Assembly: GCF_021441885.1 (NCBI RefSeq)
Contig: NZ_CP090439.1
Span: 496,001 to 560,000 of the forward strand
DNA: 64,000 bases
From: Vibrio maritimus
GTDB lineage: Bacteria; Pseudomonadota; Gammaproteobacteria; Enterobacterales; Vibrionaceae
Reading direction: 5' to 3'
Shown: piece by piece, positions 45,400 to 54,442 of the stretch
How the letters are laid out: each line of letters begins with the position of its first letter
How positions within the stretch are numbered: position 1 is the stretch's first letter
The notes under the pieces: generated by a model
The model's database searches: none
Seen by the model: the letters and a program-made list of their open reading frames with translations, nothing else
What the model was told of the DNA's origin: nothing
Translations under genes and position numbers: made by a program

Positions 45400-45954
45400 C
45401 GTACATCTCCAAACCACCGATTCACCAATAGCATATCAAACTGGTACTACCTGCACTAGCACACATGTACGAGATTTTTGTTCCAATTTACAACAAATAT
45501 CACCAAGAAGAGATATTGCCTGCACCTAAACTTCAACCAATTGAAATTATTAGATAAAAATTGATGACACATTACTTAATAGATTAAGTCATTAAAATCG
45601 TAATAGAGAGTTCAACTTCAAACGTTGCCAATTCGAGTAAAGTGGCTCTTCCGCTTACTCTAGCCCCCAAATGAAAGTGAGACACGTAATGCGATCGTCC
45701 TACAAATAACTGATATTATTAGTCTTTAACTCAGAAATACTGAATTTCTCAGCACACACAGCAAGTTGCCATAGAATCATCCAAATTTCACAATGACAGC
45801 TCAAACACATTCACGCCATCTATATAAAACCAGTTTGATATAGATATTGGATTAGCTATCTTCAAGCTGAGTGCACTCTTTCTTACCCGATGTTTATCAC
45901 CTTCTAGCATGGAGGCGGAGCGTCTGTGCGTATCAAACAATCAAGGAGTGACGT
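45400..45954. other. Intergenic stretch before the polysaccharide lyase
   Basis: 555 bp, AT-rich, with promoter regions for the flanking divergent genes. I see no ORF with an SD, no strong hairpin and no RNA motif. Confidence 0.6.
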
Positions 45955-47793
45955 ATGAGTAGAGTATTGCGGTTTAATTCATTGGCGACGGCCATTACCT
46001 GTTCTTGTCTTTCGTTTTCCGCTTTCGCAGCTGACACCGATGGTGATGGAGTTATCGACACTGTTGATGTGTTTCCATTGGATCCAGAAAAATGGGTGTT
46101 ACCTTTTCATGAGTTGCCGACTACCGTTGAAGCAGAAGATTTTGACTTAGGTGGGCAGGGTGTAGCGTACTCAGATAAAGAGGCAGATAATCGAGGCTCT
46201 CACGACTATCGCAATGAATGGGTCGACTTTTCTACCCACGGAGACGCGACTCATGTTGGTTGGTTTAGTCGTGATGAATGGATGAACTATACCGTCAGCG
46301 TGCCGAGCACTGGCTACTACGAATTTTCGGCGTGGCTAGGTTCAAAAGCGACAGCGTCAAAAGTCGTCGAGTTGCGTGAGGGGCAATCTGTTCTTGCGAA
46401 GCTCGCATTTTTATCCAGCTCAGGAAACTCTCGAACGTTCGAACAATCACCACCGACAACACTTTATCTCGAACAAGGGGAACACACGTTTACTCTCTAT
46501 GCCCGTGACGGGTCAGTGCGTGTCGACAAACTTCAGTTTGATCTCTCGCCATTATCTAAAGACACCGATGGTGATGGCGTTGTCGACGCCGAAGATGCCT
46601 TTCCTAATGATGCATCCGAAACCAAAGACTCCGACAGCGATGGAGTCGGAGATAATAAGGATTTAGATGACGACAATGATGGTGTGCCCGATCTTGACGA
46701 TGATTACCCTCTCGATCCTAGCCGCTCTCAAAATCTGGTCACCAATACAGCGCCAGACAATTGTGAAGGGGTAGAGAATCAACAACTATTGTGCGATGTA
46801 TTAGCCAACGACATTGATCCTGAAGCGGATGAACTTGCTATCGTTCTCGCTGACTCAGCGAGTTATGGCTCGCTCACTGTTTCTGAGGGTAAAGTGCTTT
46901 ACACACCAGAAGAGAACTTCGTCGGGCTTGATGAGTTCAGCTATCAAGTCGATGATGGATTTAACCTCTCAGAGCCAACACGAGTTGACGTTTTGGTCGA
47001 ACGCACAACGACGATTGAGAACGCAGCGACAATCTACACCGCGAACTATGAAAACGGTACCCCTCAGTCTGGGCTAGAGCAACTCTTAACGCCCTCTTTT
47101 TCTAGCAGTTACGACTCTCTCACTCAAGTACCAGCTAGCTATCACTATTACAGCGTCGAGAATGTGCCCTGGGCGCGTACAGGAGAGCATGTACTCAAGT
47201 TTTTTGGGGAGCCACCAGCCTTTCGAAGCGAAATCGCGTTCATGAACAGTGATTACAATTATTCAGCGGGGGATGATTATTACTTCAGTGCAAGTATCCG
47301 CCCCGATGTGTCTTGGCAGAATGTCACTAAGTATTCCATCATTGTCACTCAATGGAAATCGTTTCAATCTGGTCCACACGGTGCAATCAGGCTGAGTAAC
47401 AACGGTGACTTTAAACTCACCTTTCAATCGCCAAACAATCCAATCGTTGATCTTGGCTTTGCACCACAAGATCAATGGACCGACATACGTGTCTATTTCA
47501 AGAAATCACTGGGCTCCGATGGGCGCGTTATGATCTGGGTAAATGGTGAGCTCAAGCTTGATCGCTCGGGGAAAACTTTACTCATTGGTAACGATGGCTA
47601 TACCAAAATCGGTATGTACACTGAGATAAGAGATGCGAGAACCATTTACTTCGACAACGTGTCGATATCTAGTGCGATCAATCGCTCACTCGACGAATGG
47701 GGGCGCGCTCCTGTCGATGGTATCTATAATGATAGTGACGATGACGGTGTGAGTAATGGTTTAGATCCCTATCCACTCGACCCTAATCGATAA
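45955..47793 (+). CDS. Secreted multidomain polysaccharide lyase with CBM and calcium-binding repeats
   Basis: 612 aa, AGGAG before the ATG. Signal peptide 1-25 (FSAFAA|DTDGDG). Order: a thrombospondin type-3 repeat (DTDGDGVIDTVDVFPLDP, 26-43), a CBM6-like beta-sandwich (~55-200, with TVEAEDFDLGGQG), further type-3 repeats (~205-262), an Ig/cadherin-like domain (~265-345) and a catalytic-like beta-sandwich (~355-585). A last type-3 repeat closes it. The latter has RSEIAFMNSDYNYSAGDDY, W-rich strands and TKIGMYTEIRD, as in heparinase I/PL20-type lyases (PF14099 group). Likely cleaves an acidic polysaccharide; substrate is inferred. Confidence 0.82.
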   Translation: MSRVLRFNSLATAITCSCLSFSAFAADTDGDGVIDTVDVFPLDPEKWVLPFHELPTTVEAEDFDLGGQGVAYSDKEADNRGSHDYRNEWVDFSTHGDATHVGWFSRDEWMNYTVSVPSTGYYEFSAWLGSKATASKVVELREGQSVLAKLAFLSSSGNSRTFEQSPPTTLYLEQGEHTFTLYARDGSVRVDKLQFDLSPLSKDTDGDGVVDAEDAFPNDASETKDSDSDGVGDNKDLDDDNDGVPDLDDDYPLDPSRSQNLVTNTAPDNCEGVENQQLLCDVLANDIDPEADELAIVLADSASYGSLTVSEGKVLYTPEENFVGLDEFSYQVDDGFNLSEPTRVDVLVERTTTIENAATIYTANYENGTPQSGLEQLLTPSFSSSYDSLTQVPASYHYYSVENVPWARTGEHVLKFFGEPPAFRSEIAFMNSDYNYSAGDDYYFSASIRPDVSWQNVTKYSIIVTQWKSFQSGPHGAIRLSNNGDFKLTFQSPNNPIVDLGFAPQDQWTDIRVYFKKSLGSDGRVMIWVNGELKLDRSGKTLLIGNDGYTKIGMYTEIRDARTIYFDNVSISSAINRSLDEWGRAPVDGIYNDSDDDGVSNGLDPYPLDPNR

Positions 47794-47818
47794 AGAATGA
47801 ACGATTTTATGGTTCACC

Positions 47819-47846
47819 CCCTCTGTTACCCACGGGTAGCAGAGGG
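47819..47846 (+). terminator. Terminator-like hairpin after the lyase gene
   Basis: ccctctgttaccc / gggtagcagaggg with one mismatch, followed by ATTTACA. Stem is strong, T-run is poor. Confidence 0.55.
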
Positions 47847-47982
47847 ATTTACACATCCATGATTATCAAAAATATCTATAAACTGTTTCCATGCTGGCAC
47901 CGATAGAATGTGTAACATTGATAATCTATGATAGAGCCAGACTCGAGAAGTCCCCCACATCATGCCTTTGGAGTGTTTAAAA

Positions 47983-48783
47983 ATGAAAAAAACCGTACTA
48001 ATTACAGGCGCTACTGACGGAATTGGCTTAGCTGCAGCAAAAATGCTCGTCGCAGAAGGTCACCGTGTATTGATCCATGGCCGAAATCCTCAAAAGCTCG
48101 AAGCAGCCAAACAAACACTTCTTGATGTAAATAGTGATGCTGAAGTTGAAACCTACATTGCTGACCTGTCTGTATTGTCGGAAATTAAACCGTTTGCTGA
48201 TAAGGTGAAAAGTGAACACGACAGCCTAGATGCGCTGATCAACAACGCAGGTGTCTACACCACAAACAATGCGCGTACTAAAGATGGTTTCGATGTGCGT
48301 TTTGCGGTGAACACACTGGCCCCTTACCTGTTAACCAAAGCACTGTTGCCTCTGCTTAAGTCTGGACGTGTTGTTAACTTATCCTCTGCAGCTCAAGCAC
48401 CGGTGGAGACCGAAGCGCTGCGTGGTAATTCAGCTCTAGGTGATGGCATGGCATACGCGCAAAGTAAGTTAGCCATTACTATTTGGTCACAAGAGATGGC
48501 TAAAGAGCTTGGCAGCCAAGGTCCAGTGATTGTTGCGGTAAATCCGGCGTCTATGCTGGGCAGTAAGATGGTAAAAGACGCGTATGGCGTTGCTGGCGGC
48601 GATATCAACATCGGTGCTGATATTCTTCGCCGAGCGGCATTGGATGAAGAGTTTGCCGATGCTTCTGGTAAGTACTTTGACAACGATATCGGTCGTTTTG
48701 CAGCACCGCACCCGCAGGCAGCTAATAGTGGGAAAGTGGCGGAAGTGATGCAGGTGATTGATGAGTTGGTGAGTGGGTTTTAG
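47983..48783 (+). CDS. Short-chain dehydrogenase/reductase (SDR)
   Basis: 266 aa from the ATG at 47983 (GGAG upstream, MKKTVLITGATDGIGLAAAK). Cofactor motif TGATDGIG (8-15), NNAGVYTT (~89), NLSSAAQAP (~132) and catalytic YAQSKLA (~157). Closest in style to retinol-dehydrogenase-like/WW-domain oxidoreductase SDRs. Substrate unknown; no operon partner. Confidence 0.88.
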   Translation: MKKTVLITGATDGIGLAAAKMLVAEGHRVLIHGRNPQKLEAAKQTLLDVNSDAEVETYIADLSVLSEIKPFADKVKSEHDSLDALINNAGVYTTNNARTKDGFDVRFAVNTLAPYLLTKALLPLLKSGRVVNLSSAAQAPVETEALRGNSALGDGMAYAQSKLAITIWSQEMAKELGSQGPVIVAVNPASMLGSKMVKDAYGVAGGDINIGADILRRAALDEEFADASGKYFDNDIGRFAAPHPQAANSGKVAEVMQVIDELVSGF

Positions 48784-48789
48784 TGGGTT

Positions 48790-49193
48790 GCATCGCCTAG
48801 TATTATAAAGCTAAATGTAGCGGAATATTTGCTCCTCCCCTTGGAAGCGGGGCGCGTATCCGTGAGGCTGGGAGGGGTAAAGCTCCGCGCGTGAATCGAA
48901 AGCAGGACGCACGTTGTTAGTCCGATTTACCCCCTCTAGCTCCCCCAGCTACGCGCCCCGTTACTAAGGGGGAGAACCATAGGCTAGCTCCTATCGTCGC
49001 ATCGCCGATTACTAAAAAGCTATGTGTAGCGAAGAACTGTTTTGCTCCTCCCCTTGCTAAGGGGAGGCTGGGAGGGGTCAATGCGGAGGCAGAATCGAAA
49101 GCAGGACACACGTTGTAAGTCCGTTTTTACCCCCCTCTAGCTCCCCCTTATTAAGGGGGAGAACCTTAGGCTAGCTCCTGTCGTCGCATCGCC
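48790..49193. repeat. Tandem pair of palindrome-rich repeat elements
   Basis: Two direct copies start at 'gcatcgcc' (48790 and 48999); a third partial start is at 49186. Copy 1 is 209 bp and copy 2 is 187 bp. Each contains 'gctcctcccctt...ggggaggctgggagggg' and then 'acccc-ctctagctccccc ... agggggagaacc', which are mutually inverted and can form long hairpins. Copy 1 carries extra GC-rich bases (cgcgtatccgtg). It looks like a non-coding MITE/REP-type element duplicated in tandem; it has no transposase. Confidence 0.85.
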
Positions 49194-49208
49194 TATTATT
49201 TATGAATC

Positions 49209-49445
49209 TCAATCTAAAAACTTAGCGACATACCAACAGTCAGCTTCAATCTGATATTGCTCGCCTTTCGCCCATGCTAACCCTTTATCGACTAACTGCT
49301 TGGCAATCCCTTGACCACGAAACACATCCGGTACAAACGTGCGAGTAAAGTTCACGTTACTTTCGTCCAACTTATATTCAAGTACACTCTCGTGACCATC
49401 TTTTGCAAAGACGAATCGATGGCGTTCTGGTTGGTGTTCGATCAT
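49209..49445 (-). CDS. Small GNAT-like (YidJ/GNAT_NAT-type) protein
   Basis: 78 aa from the ATG at 49445 (CAGGAG upstream). The acetyl-CoA-binding core VNFTRTFVPDVFRGQGIAKQLVDKGLAWAK is complete. This is the reduced-size N-acetyltransferase family that lacks most flanking strands. Such proteins are common but not functionally characterised in Vibrio. Start from the longer upstream frame is rejected since it lacks an SD. Confidence 0.83.
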   Translation of the reverse strand: MIEHQPERHRFVFAKDGHESVLEYKLDESNVNFTRTFVPDVFRGQGIAKQLVDKGLAWAKGEQYQIEADCWYVAKFLD

Positions 49446-49528
49446 AAAAACTCCTGATTTTATTGGATATCTTAATGTCACTCGACAAAGATAACCTAAA
49501 ACAGAAAAAGGGTAACAGCTAAATACAG

Positions 49529-50329
49529 CTAAATGTTGATCGTGCCCCTAATAAGGGTCACGGCTTGGCCACTGAGCTCTATACGTTCGCCCTTAATCAT
49601 CATACCGACGTAGCCACCACGCTCAGAATCTTGATAGCCAATTAAAGAACACTTACCCAACCTCTCAGCCCAATACGGTGCCAATGCACAATACGCAGAG
49701 CCGGTCACAGGGTCTTCATTCACACCTACCCATGGCGCAAAGTATCTAGCGATAAAGTCCACATCGCTTCTCGATGATTTTGCAGTCACAACGATAGAGC
49801 GTCCTTCGGTTTGCAGTAAAGCGTGGAAGTTTGGCGCCAATTGGTGAAGCTTGTCTTCACTTTTAAGCACGATGAAGTCTTTTCCACCCTCAAACTCTGC
49901 ACAAAACTCAATATCATCATCCTTGATACCGAGCGCTGCACACTTATCAGGAGAGATTAATGTGCTTTCCACTGGGTGATAGAGCGGAAAATCCATCGAG
50001 ATTCGCTCTCCAGATTTCTTCGCTGATAGCTCACCAGACAAGGTGTGAAACTCATAAGAGCCGTCATCATTTAACAGCTTCAAGTCATCAAGAACCTTCA
50101 CTGTTGCAAGTGTTCCATGCCCACATAACGCAACCTCAACTTGAGGTGTGAACCAACGTAATCGTTTATCGCTGAGCGACAAAAATGCGGTCTCGGATAT
50201 CGCCATTTCTTTGGCAATACTCAACATAAGTGATGCTGGCAATGGCTCTTGAGTAATACAAACCCCAGCGGGGTTACCCTTAAACGGCTCCGCAGTAAAC
50301 GCGTTCACCTGATAGATTTCTAGTTCCAT
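49529..50329 (-). CDS. PhzF-family isomerase/epimerase-like protein
   Basis: 266 aa. Conserved PhzF pattern: N-terminal YQVNAFTAEPFKGNPAGVCI, the catalytic Glu in MAISETAFLSL (~46), HGTLATVKVL (~72) and GVNEDPVTGSAYCALAPYW (~205). The diaminopimelate epimerase-like fold acts on small acidic metabolites; phenazine biosynthesis is not implied because no other phz gene is here. Reaction unknown. Confidence 0.92.
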   Translation of the reverse strand: MELEIYQVNAFTAEPFKGNPAGVCITQEPLPASLMLSIAKEMAISETAFLSLSDKRLRWFTPQVEVALCGHGTLATVKVLDDLKLLNDDGSYEFHTLSGELSAKKSGERISMDFPLYHPVESTLISPDKCAALGIKDDDIEFCAEFEGGKDFIVLKSEDKLHQLAPNFHALLQTEGRSIVVTAKSSRSDVDFIARYFAPWVGVNEDPVTGSAYCALAPYWAERLGKCSLIGYQDSERGGYVGMMIKGERIELSGQAVTLIRGTINI

Positions 50330-50489
50330 GAATCTTTACCTTTCTCACCACTGCTCAACTATAGAATAGATAATAACGACAATATTAACTACATCCCCGT
50401 ATATCATCTGAGAAAACTCAGTGCAAACTGCACCTTCAATAGTCTGGTTGCGTATATCAAAATGTGTCGAACTACTGTCGAAAATACAA

Positions 50490-50642
50490 ATGCACAAGAA
50501 GGCTCATCTTCCCCAAAAACTATGTCCAGTTTGCCAACGCAGCTTTAATTGGAGAAAGAAGTGGGATAAGTGCTGGGACGAAGTGAAATACTGTTCGAAG
50601 CGATGCTCATCCAACAAGCGTCGCCTACCACTCGATGAGTGA
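50490..50642 (+). CDS. DUF2256 zinc-ribbon-like small protein
   Basis: 50 aa from the ATG at 50490. Four cysteines in CPVCQRSF and CSKRC flank the conserved WRKKWDKCWDEVKYCS stretch. The pattern matches DUF2256, small proteins often found beside cryptochrome/photolyase genes, as here. The last 18 bp overlap the end of the convergent SDR gene. Presumed metal- or nucleic-acid-binding. Confidence 0.85.
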   Translation: MHKKAHLPQKLCPVCQRSFNWRKKWDKCWDEVKYCSKRCSSNKRRLPLDE

Positions 50643-51350
50643 CCCGTCGTACGCGAGAAACTGGCCGTTATTACTGCGGTCGAGGGACTGGAGAACCTTG
50701 ATAAGTAAGCTAGCCGTCTTATCTGCTGAAAAGAGTTTGTGCTCTGGGACTCGTGCTTGAAAAGGCTTGGACAACGACGTGTCGGTTGTTCCCGGATGGA
50801 GCGCAACCGTACACGAACGCGGCATCAAACGCCCCCATTCAATACTGATGTTCTTGAGCGCCATATTAAGCGCTGCTTTTGAGCATCGGTAGCTGTACCA
50901 GCCTCCTAGGGCGTTGTCAGTGATGCTGCCAACCCGAGCCGAAATGGTTGCAAAGATTGGCGAGTGTGCTTTTCTCAAAAGAGGTTGAAAGTGCTGAGCT
51001 AGCAGTAAGGTAGGTAAGGTATTGATTCTTATTGAATCAGTAAACTGCTCTGCGTCCACCGATTTTAAGCTCTTTTCCGGCATACGTTCATTAATAGAGA
51101 GCGCGCCGACACAGTTTATCAGCCAATCTAGGTGCACTACCTCGCTAAGCCTCTCCACCAGCATTGGATAATGCGCCTGTTCCATGACATCGAGTTGGAA
51201 CCAAGAAATGCGTTCGTAGTCCTCAGAGCCTTGGGGCAGTGTGCTGCGATAAGTGGCAAAGACTTGAATCTCCGGTAATTGCGCAAGTTGCCGACACATT
51301 GCCCAGCCGATACCACCGGAACCGCCCACAATTAGTACGTTTGTTGTCAC
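50625..51350 (-). CDS. SDR-family oxidoreductase in the photolyase cluster
   Basis: 241 aa. VGGSGGIGWAM (cofactor loop, ~8-18), NCVGALS (~93), ATISARVGSI (~135) and YRCSKAAL (Tyr/Lys, ~150). It is in the CsgA/YciK-like subgroup. It lies 9 bp from the iron-sulfur photolyase gene on the same strand, so the two are probably co-transcribed and may act in pterin or folate antenna chemistry; this link is inferred. Confidence 0.88.
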   Translation of the reverse strand: MTTNVLIVGGSGGIGWAMCRQLAQLPEIQVFATYRSTLPQGSEDYERISWFQLDVMEQAHYPMLVERLSEVVHLDWLINCVGALSINERMPEKSLKSVDAEQFTDSIRINTLPTLLLAQHFQPLLRKAHSPIFATISARVGSITDNALGGWYSYRCSKAALNMALKNISIEWGRLMPRSCTVALHPGTTDTSLSKPFQARVPEHKLFSADKTASLLIKVLQSLDRSNNGQFLAYDGSLIEW

Positions 51351-51359
51351 ATCTGCTCC

Positions 51360-52910
51360 CTACAACTCGTTGATGCGTGCCAGATTGGCTTCGGCTGTGG
51401 TTAGATGTTCGTCCTGTACTTCTGGAGCCATTCGATCCCATGTGCGGTAAATCATCGCAATTCTTGGGTTGTTTCCCAGACGTTCTCGATGCTTGTGCAT
51501 AAAGCGCCAATAGAAGCCGTTGAATGGACAAGCCTGTTCTCCCTTGCGCTCTTTGACGTTGTAGTAGCAGCCACCACAGTAATCACTCATCTTGTTTATG
51601 TATCCACCGCTCGAGCAGTATGGTTTCGTCGCGATCAAACCGCCATCGGCGTAAAGCGCCATGCCTCGAGTATTCGGCATCTCTACCCACTCAATCGCGT
51701 CGATGTAAATACCTAAATACCACTCTTCGACTAGGTCAGGGTCAACCTCGGTCAGCAATGCAAAGTTGCCCGTAACCATTAGACGTTGGATGTGATGCGC
51801 ATAGGCGTACTCTAATGACTGGTTGATGGCGTGTTGCATACAACGCATTTTGGTTTGTCCGGTCCAGTAAAAATCTGGTAGCGGTCGGTGAGCATCAAGC
51901 GCATTCTTGCGCTTATAATCCGGCATATTGCTCCAGTACATACCGCGAATGTACTCTCGCCAACCAAGAATTTGTCGAACGAACCCTTCGACTTGTGCAA
52001 GCGTAATATCACCGTCAGACTGTGAGTAGCTATCGATAGCCGCATACAACACTTCTGTCGGTGACAGCATCTTGCTGTTGAGCGAAAATGACAGTCGACA
52101 GTGATAAAGACTCCACATAGAGTCATGCTCTCCTGTCATCGAATCTTGAAAGCGTCCAAAGTTAGGAAGACAGATATTGCAAAAGTGCGCAAGAAGGTTG
52201 AGTGACTGCTCACGATTAATCGGCCACAGTAAATGCTCTCCAATCTCACCAATGGACTTCAATCCATGACGATGGATTCGCTCGACAGTAGATTGGGTTG
52301 GGTTTGAGAACATCAACGGGCTGGGCAGTTCTTTGATATCGTTGACCTTCAATTTATTACGATTGTCGGCATCATAGCTCCACTTTCCGCCAAGTGGCTT
52401 ATCCTCGTTAGCCATCAGCATACCGTGTCGGCGACGCATCTTCCGGTAGAAATGGTCCATGACTACCGCCTTGCCGGTTGGAAACATCTCCTCAATCTCA
52501 GAAAACGGTAGGAGAAAATGCTCCGTATCGACTTCTTCTACTTGCGCGTGCTCCAGTTTCAACTCTCTGAGTTGTTGTAGCAATCGATATTCATCAGGGC
52601 GTTGGTATTCGAATCGGGATGCTTGTGTCTGTTGGCATTTCGTCACGATAAGGTCAGACAGGCTTTTATACTGACTGCTTTGGTCAAGGTTGAGATACTC
52701 AACGCTGTGCCCTAATTCCGTAAGAGCACGAGCAAACGACTCCATTGCGAGAAAGAACGCGACCTGCTTCTGTATGTGATGAGTCACGTATTCAGATTCT
52801 TGCTTGAGCTCGGCGATGAGATACAGAACGCCATCATCCACGGAAGAAAACCAAGAATGTCGCTCATTCAACTGGTCACCCAACACAAGCCTAATGGTGT
52901 GATACGTCAT
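51360..52910 (-). CDS. Iron-sulfur cryptochrome/(6-4) photolyase (CryPro/PhrB type)
   Basis: 516 aa. Starts with the PhrB-like N-terminal domain (IRLVLGDQLNERHSWF). The C-terminal FAD domain includes REYIRGMYW. Iron-sulfur ligands are visible as Cys in TKMRCMQHA, DYCGGC and GEQACPF, four in total, equivalent to the four cluster ligands of Agrobacterium PhrB. The family repairs (6-4) UV photoproducts with blue light or acts as a photoreceptor. First gene of a minus-strand unit (photolyase, SDR), downstream of cryptochrome DASH. Confidence 0.93.
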   Translation of the reverse strand: MTYHTIRLVLGDQLNERHSWFSSVDDGVLYLIAELKQESEYVTHHIQKQVAFFLAMESFARALTELGHSVEYLNLDQSSQYKSLSDLIVTKCQQTQASRFEYQRPDEYRLLQQLRELKLEHAQVEEVDTEHFLLPFSEIEEMFPTGKAVVMDHFYRKMRRRHGMLMANEDKPLGGKWSYDADNRNKLKVNDIKELPSPLMFSNPTQSTVERIHRHGLKSIGEIGEHLLWPINREQSLNLLAHFCNICLPNFGRFQDSMTGEHDSMWSLYHCRLSFSLNSKMLSPTEVLYAAIDSYSQSDGDITLAQVEGFVRQILGWREYIRGMYWSNMPDYKRKNALDAHRPLPDFYWTGQTKMRCMQHAINQSLEYAYAHHIQRLMVTGNFALLTEVDPDLVEEWYLGIYIDAIEWVEMPNTRGMALYADGGLIATKPYCSSGGYINKMSDYCGGCYYNVKERKGEQACPFNGFYWRFMHKHRERLGNNPRIAMIYRTWDRMAPEVQDEHLTTAEANLARINEL

Positions 52911-52955
52911 CGCTCTCTCCCTTGTTACTACTTATTAGCTGCTATATATTGGCTG

Positions 52956-54302
52956 CTACTCATTCGTGTCTAGGGGCCAGTCCACCATATCGACGGCATC
53001 GACACTAATAGTCATTCCCTCTCCTTGCCACTTACGGATGAAAACCCCATCAGGATCATACATTTGAGTCTGTTTTTGTAGGTCAAATTTCCTATGCCCT
53101 CTAGGATCGGCTCCCACCCCAGCTAGATATTGCCAGTTGCCCCAATTAGACCCCACGTCATAGTCAATAAGCGTGTGTTGGAAATAGTTTGCGCCGTAGC
53201 GCCAGTCAATCGACAGCTCGTGTACCAAGCAACTGGCAACGAGCTGACGACCTCGATTCGACATGTAACCCGTCTGTTTAAGTTGGCGCATACAAGCGTT
53301 AACTATCGGGAAAGGGGTAGTGCCATTAACCCATTGACGAAAACGTTGAGCGTAAAATGAGGTCAAGGGTGCCTTATTTTGAATGCCCGAAAAAGCAAAC
53401 AACCGAGCACCATGTCGTCTGCCATACCAATGGAAGTACTCTCGCCACAACAGTTCAAACACGATCCAGTAGGTTGAATCGTTGGCGCCGTTGTGTCGCT
53501 CAAAACGATGAAGTTGGCTTACTATTGCTTTCGCAGAGATATTGCCATTGGCTAGCCAAAGCGAAAACTTAGTCGAGCTTTGCCAATCATCGAGCGCATT
53601 TCGCGTCTTTTTGTAGCTAAGCGCAGCATCGGTTTCGAAGTAGCTTCGCACATGGGACAGTCCTGCCAATTCACCTCCTCGTACATTTTGACCTAGATCG
53701 AGCGCCTCCTCGAAGCTTCCATAAGCCTCTGGAAGCCCTTGTCGATTGTTTACCGGAGGTGGAAGTGTGGTGACCGTTCCACTAGGTAAGGGAATGGGCT
53801 GTTTTTCTATCAACTTTCTGAACTTTGAGAAACTCTGAGGAAGATCTCCAAGATCAAAGGGAAGCTCGGTCTCTTTAAAGAGGCTGTGTGTGTCGTCTCG
53901 ATGAATGGCTAGCTTGGGATGTTGCCCCTCCAATTTCTCAACTATGGTATCCAGATACCAACTTGCGGAGTGCGAAACAAACAGATCGGTAATGTTATAG
54001 GTTCTGATAAGTTCATTGAGCACTTCTAGAGCTTGACTGAGACCATCAGCCTCTAGCTTGTGCAATACTTGCCCGACTTGCCTCAAAGATTGATTGAGTT
54101 CGCCAATAGACTGCATAGCGAAATGCTGCCTGGCATCGTCGTTTATTTCGATGGGTAAGAAGCGTCGCTCAAACTGACTTTTTAGCTCTGGAAAATAGAC
54201 GCAATGCAGGGAGTCGACTTCCCGCGCTGCTTTCGCAAGCAACGGATTGTCGTGGAGTCGACAATCGTTATAAAACCAATAAATACCTCGTCGAGTCGTC
54301 AT
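52956..54302 (-). CDS. Cryptochrome DASH / photolyase
   Basis: 448 aa from the ATG at 54302 (GAGGA upstream). N-terminal photolyase domain: RGIYWFYNDCRLHDNPLLAKAA. FAD-binding C-terminal domain: LLWREYFHWYGRRHG, YMSNRGRQLVASCLVHELSIDWRYGANYFQHTLIDYDVGSNWGNW (read around residues 350-395), followed by the DASH signature AGVGADPRGHRKFDLQKQ. DASH enzymes repair CPD lesions in single-stranded DNA and may sense light. 45 bp before the iron-sulfur photolyase gene, same strand, so co-transcription is likely. Confidence 0.94.
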   Translation of the reverse strand: MTTRRGIYWFYNDCRLHDNPLLAKAAREVDSLHCVYFPELKSQFERRFLPIEINDDARQHFAMQSIGELNQSLRQVGQVLHKLEADGLSQALEVLNELIRTYNITDLFVSHSASWYLDTIVEKLEGQHPKLAIHRDDTHSLFKETELPFDLGDLPQSFSKFRKLIEKQPIPLPSGTVTTLPPPVNNRQGLPEAYGSFEEALDLGQNVRGGELAGLSHVRSYFETDAALSYKKTRNALDDWQSSTKFSLWLANGNISAKAIVSQLHRFERHNGANDSTYWIVFELLWREYFHWYGRRHGARLFAFSGIQNKAPLTSFYAQRFRQWVNGTTPFPIVNACMRQLKQTGYMSNRGRQLVASCLVHELSIDWRYGANYFQHTLIDYDVGSNWGNWQYLAGVGADPRGHRKFDLQKQTQMYDPDGVFIRKWQGEGMTISVDAVDMVDWPLDTNE

Positions 54303-54442
54303 ATTGTCCTCACTATCCCGCACTCATAAAGCGTTTGCCTTCATTCACATACGAGTGATTGCGCTAGTTAGCTTAGTCAAAGAGTGGACATATCGCGAAA
54401 CCAACACGTAATAACTGTGTTATTGCAGAGGAGGCATGAGTT

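Noticed and set aside
48917..49111. 64-aa ORF in the palindromic repeat region
   Set aside because: Arises from the repeat element itself; no SD and not conserved between the two copies.
49529..50329. Phenazine biosynthesis gene
   Set aside because: PhzF family only; no other phz genes are present, so the pathway cannot be inferred.
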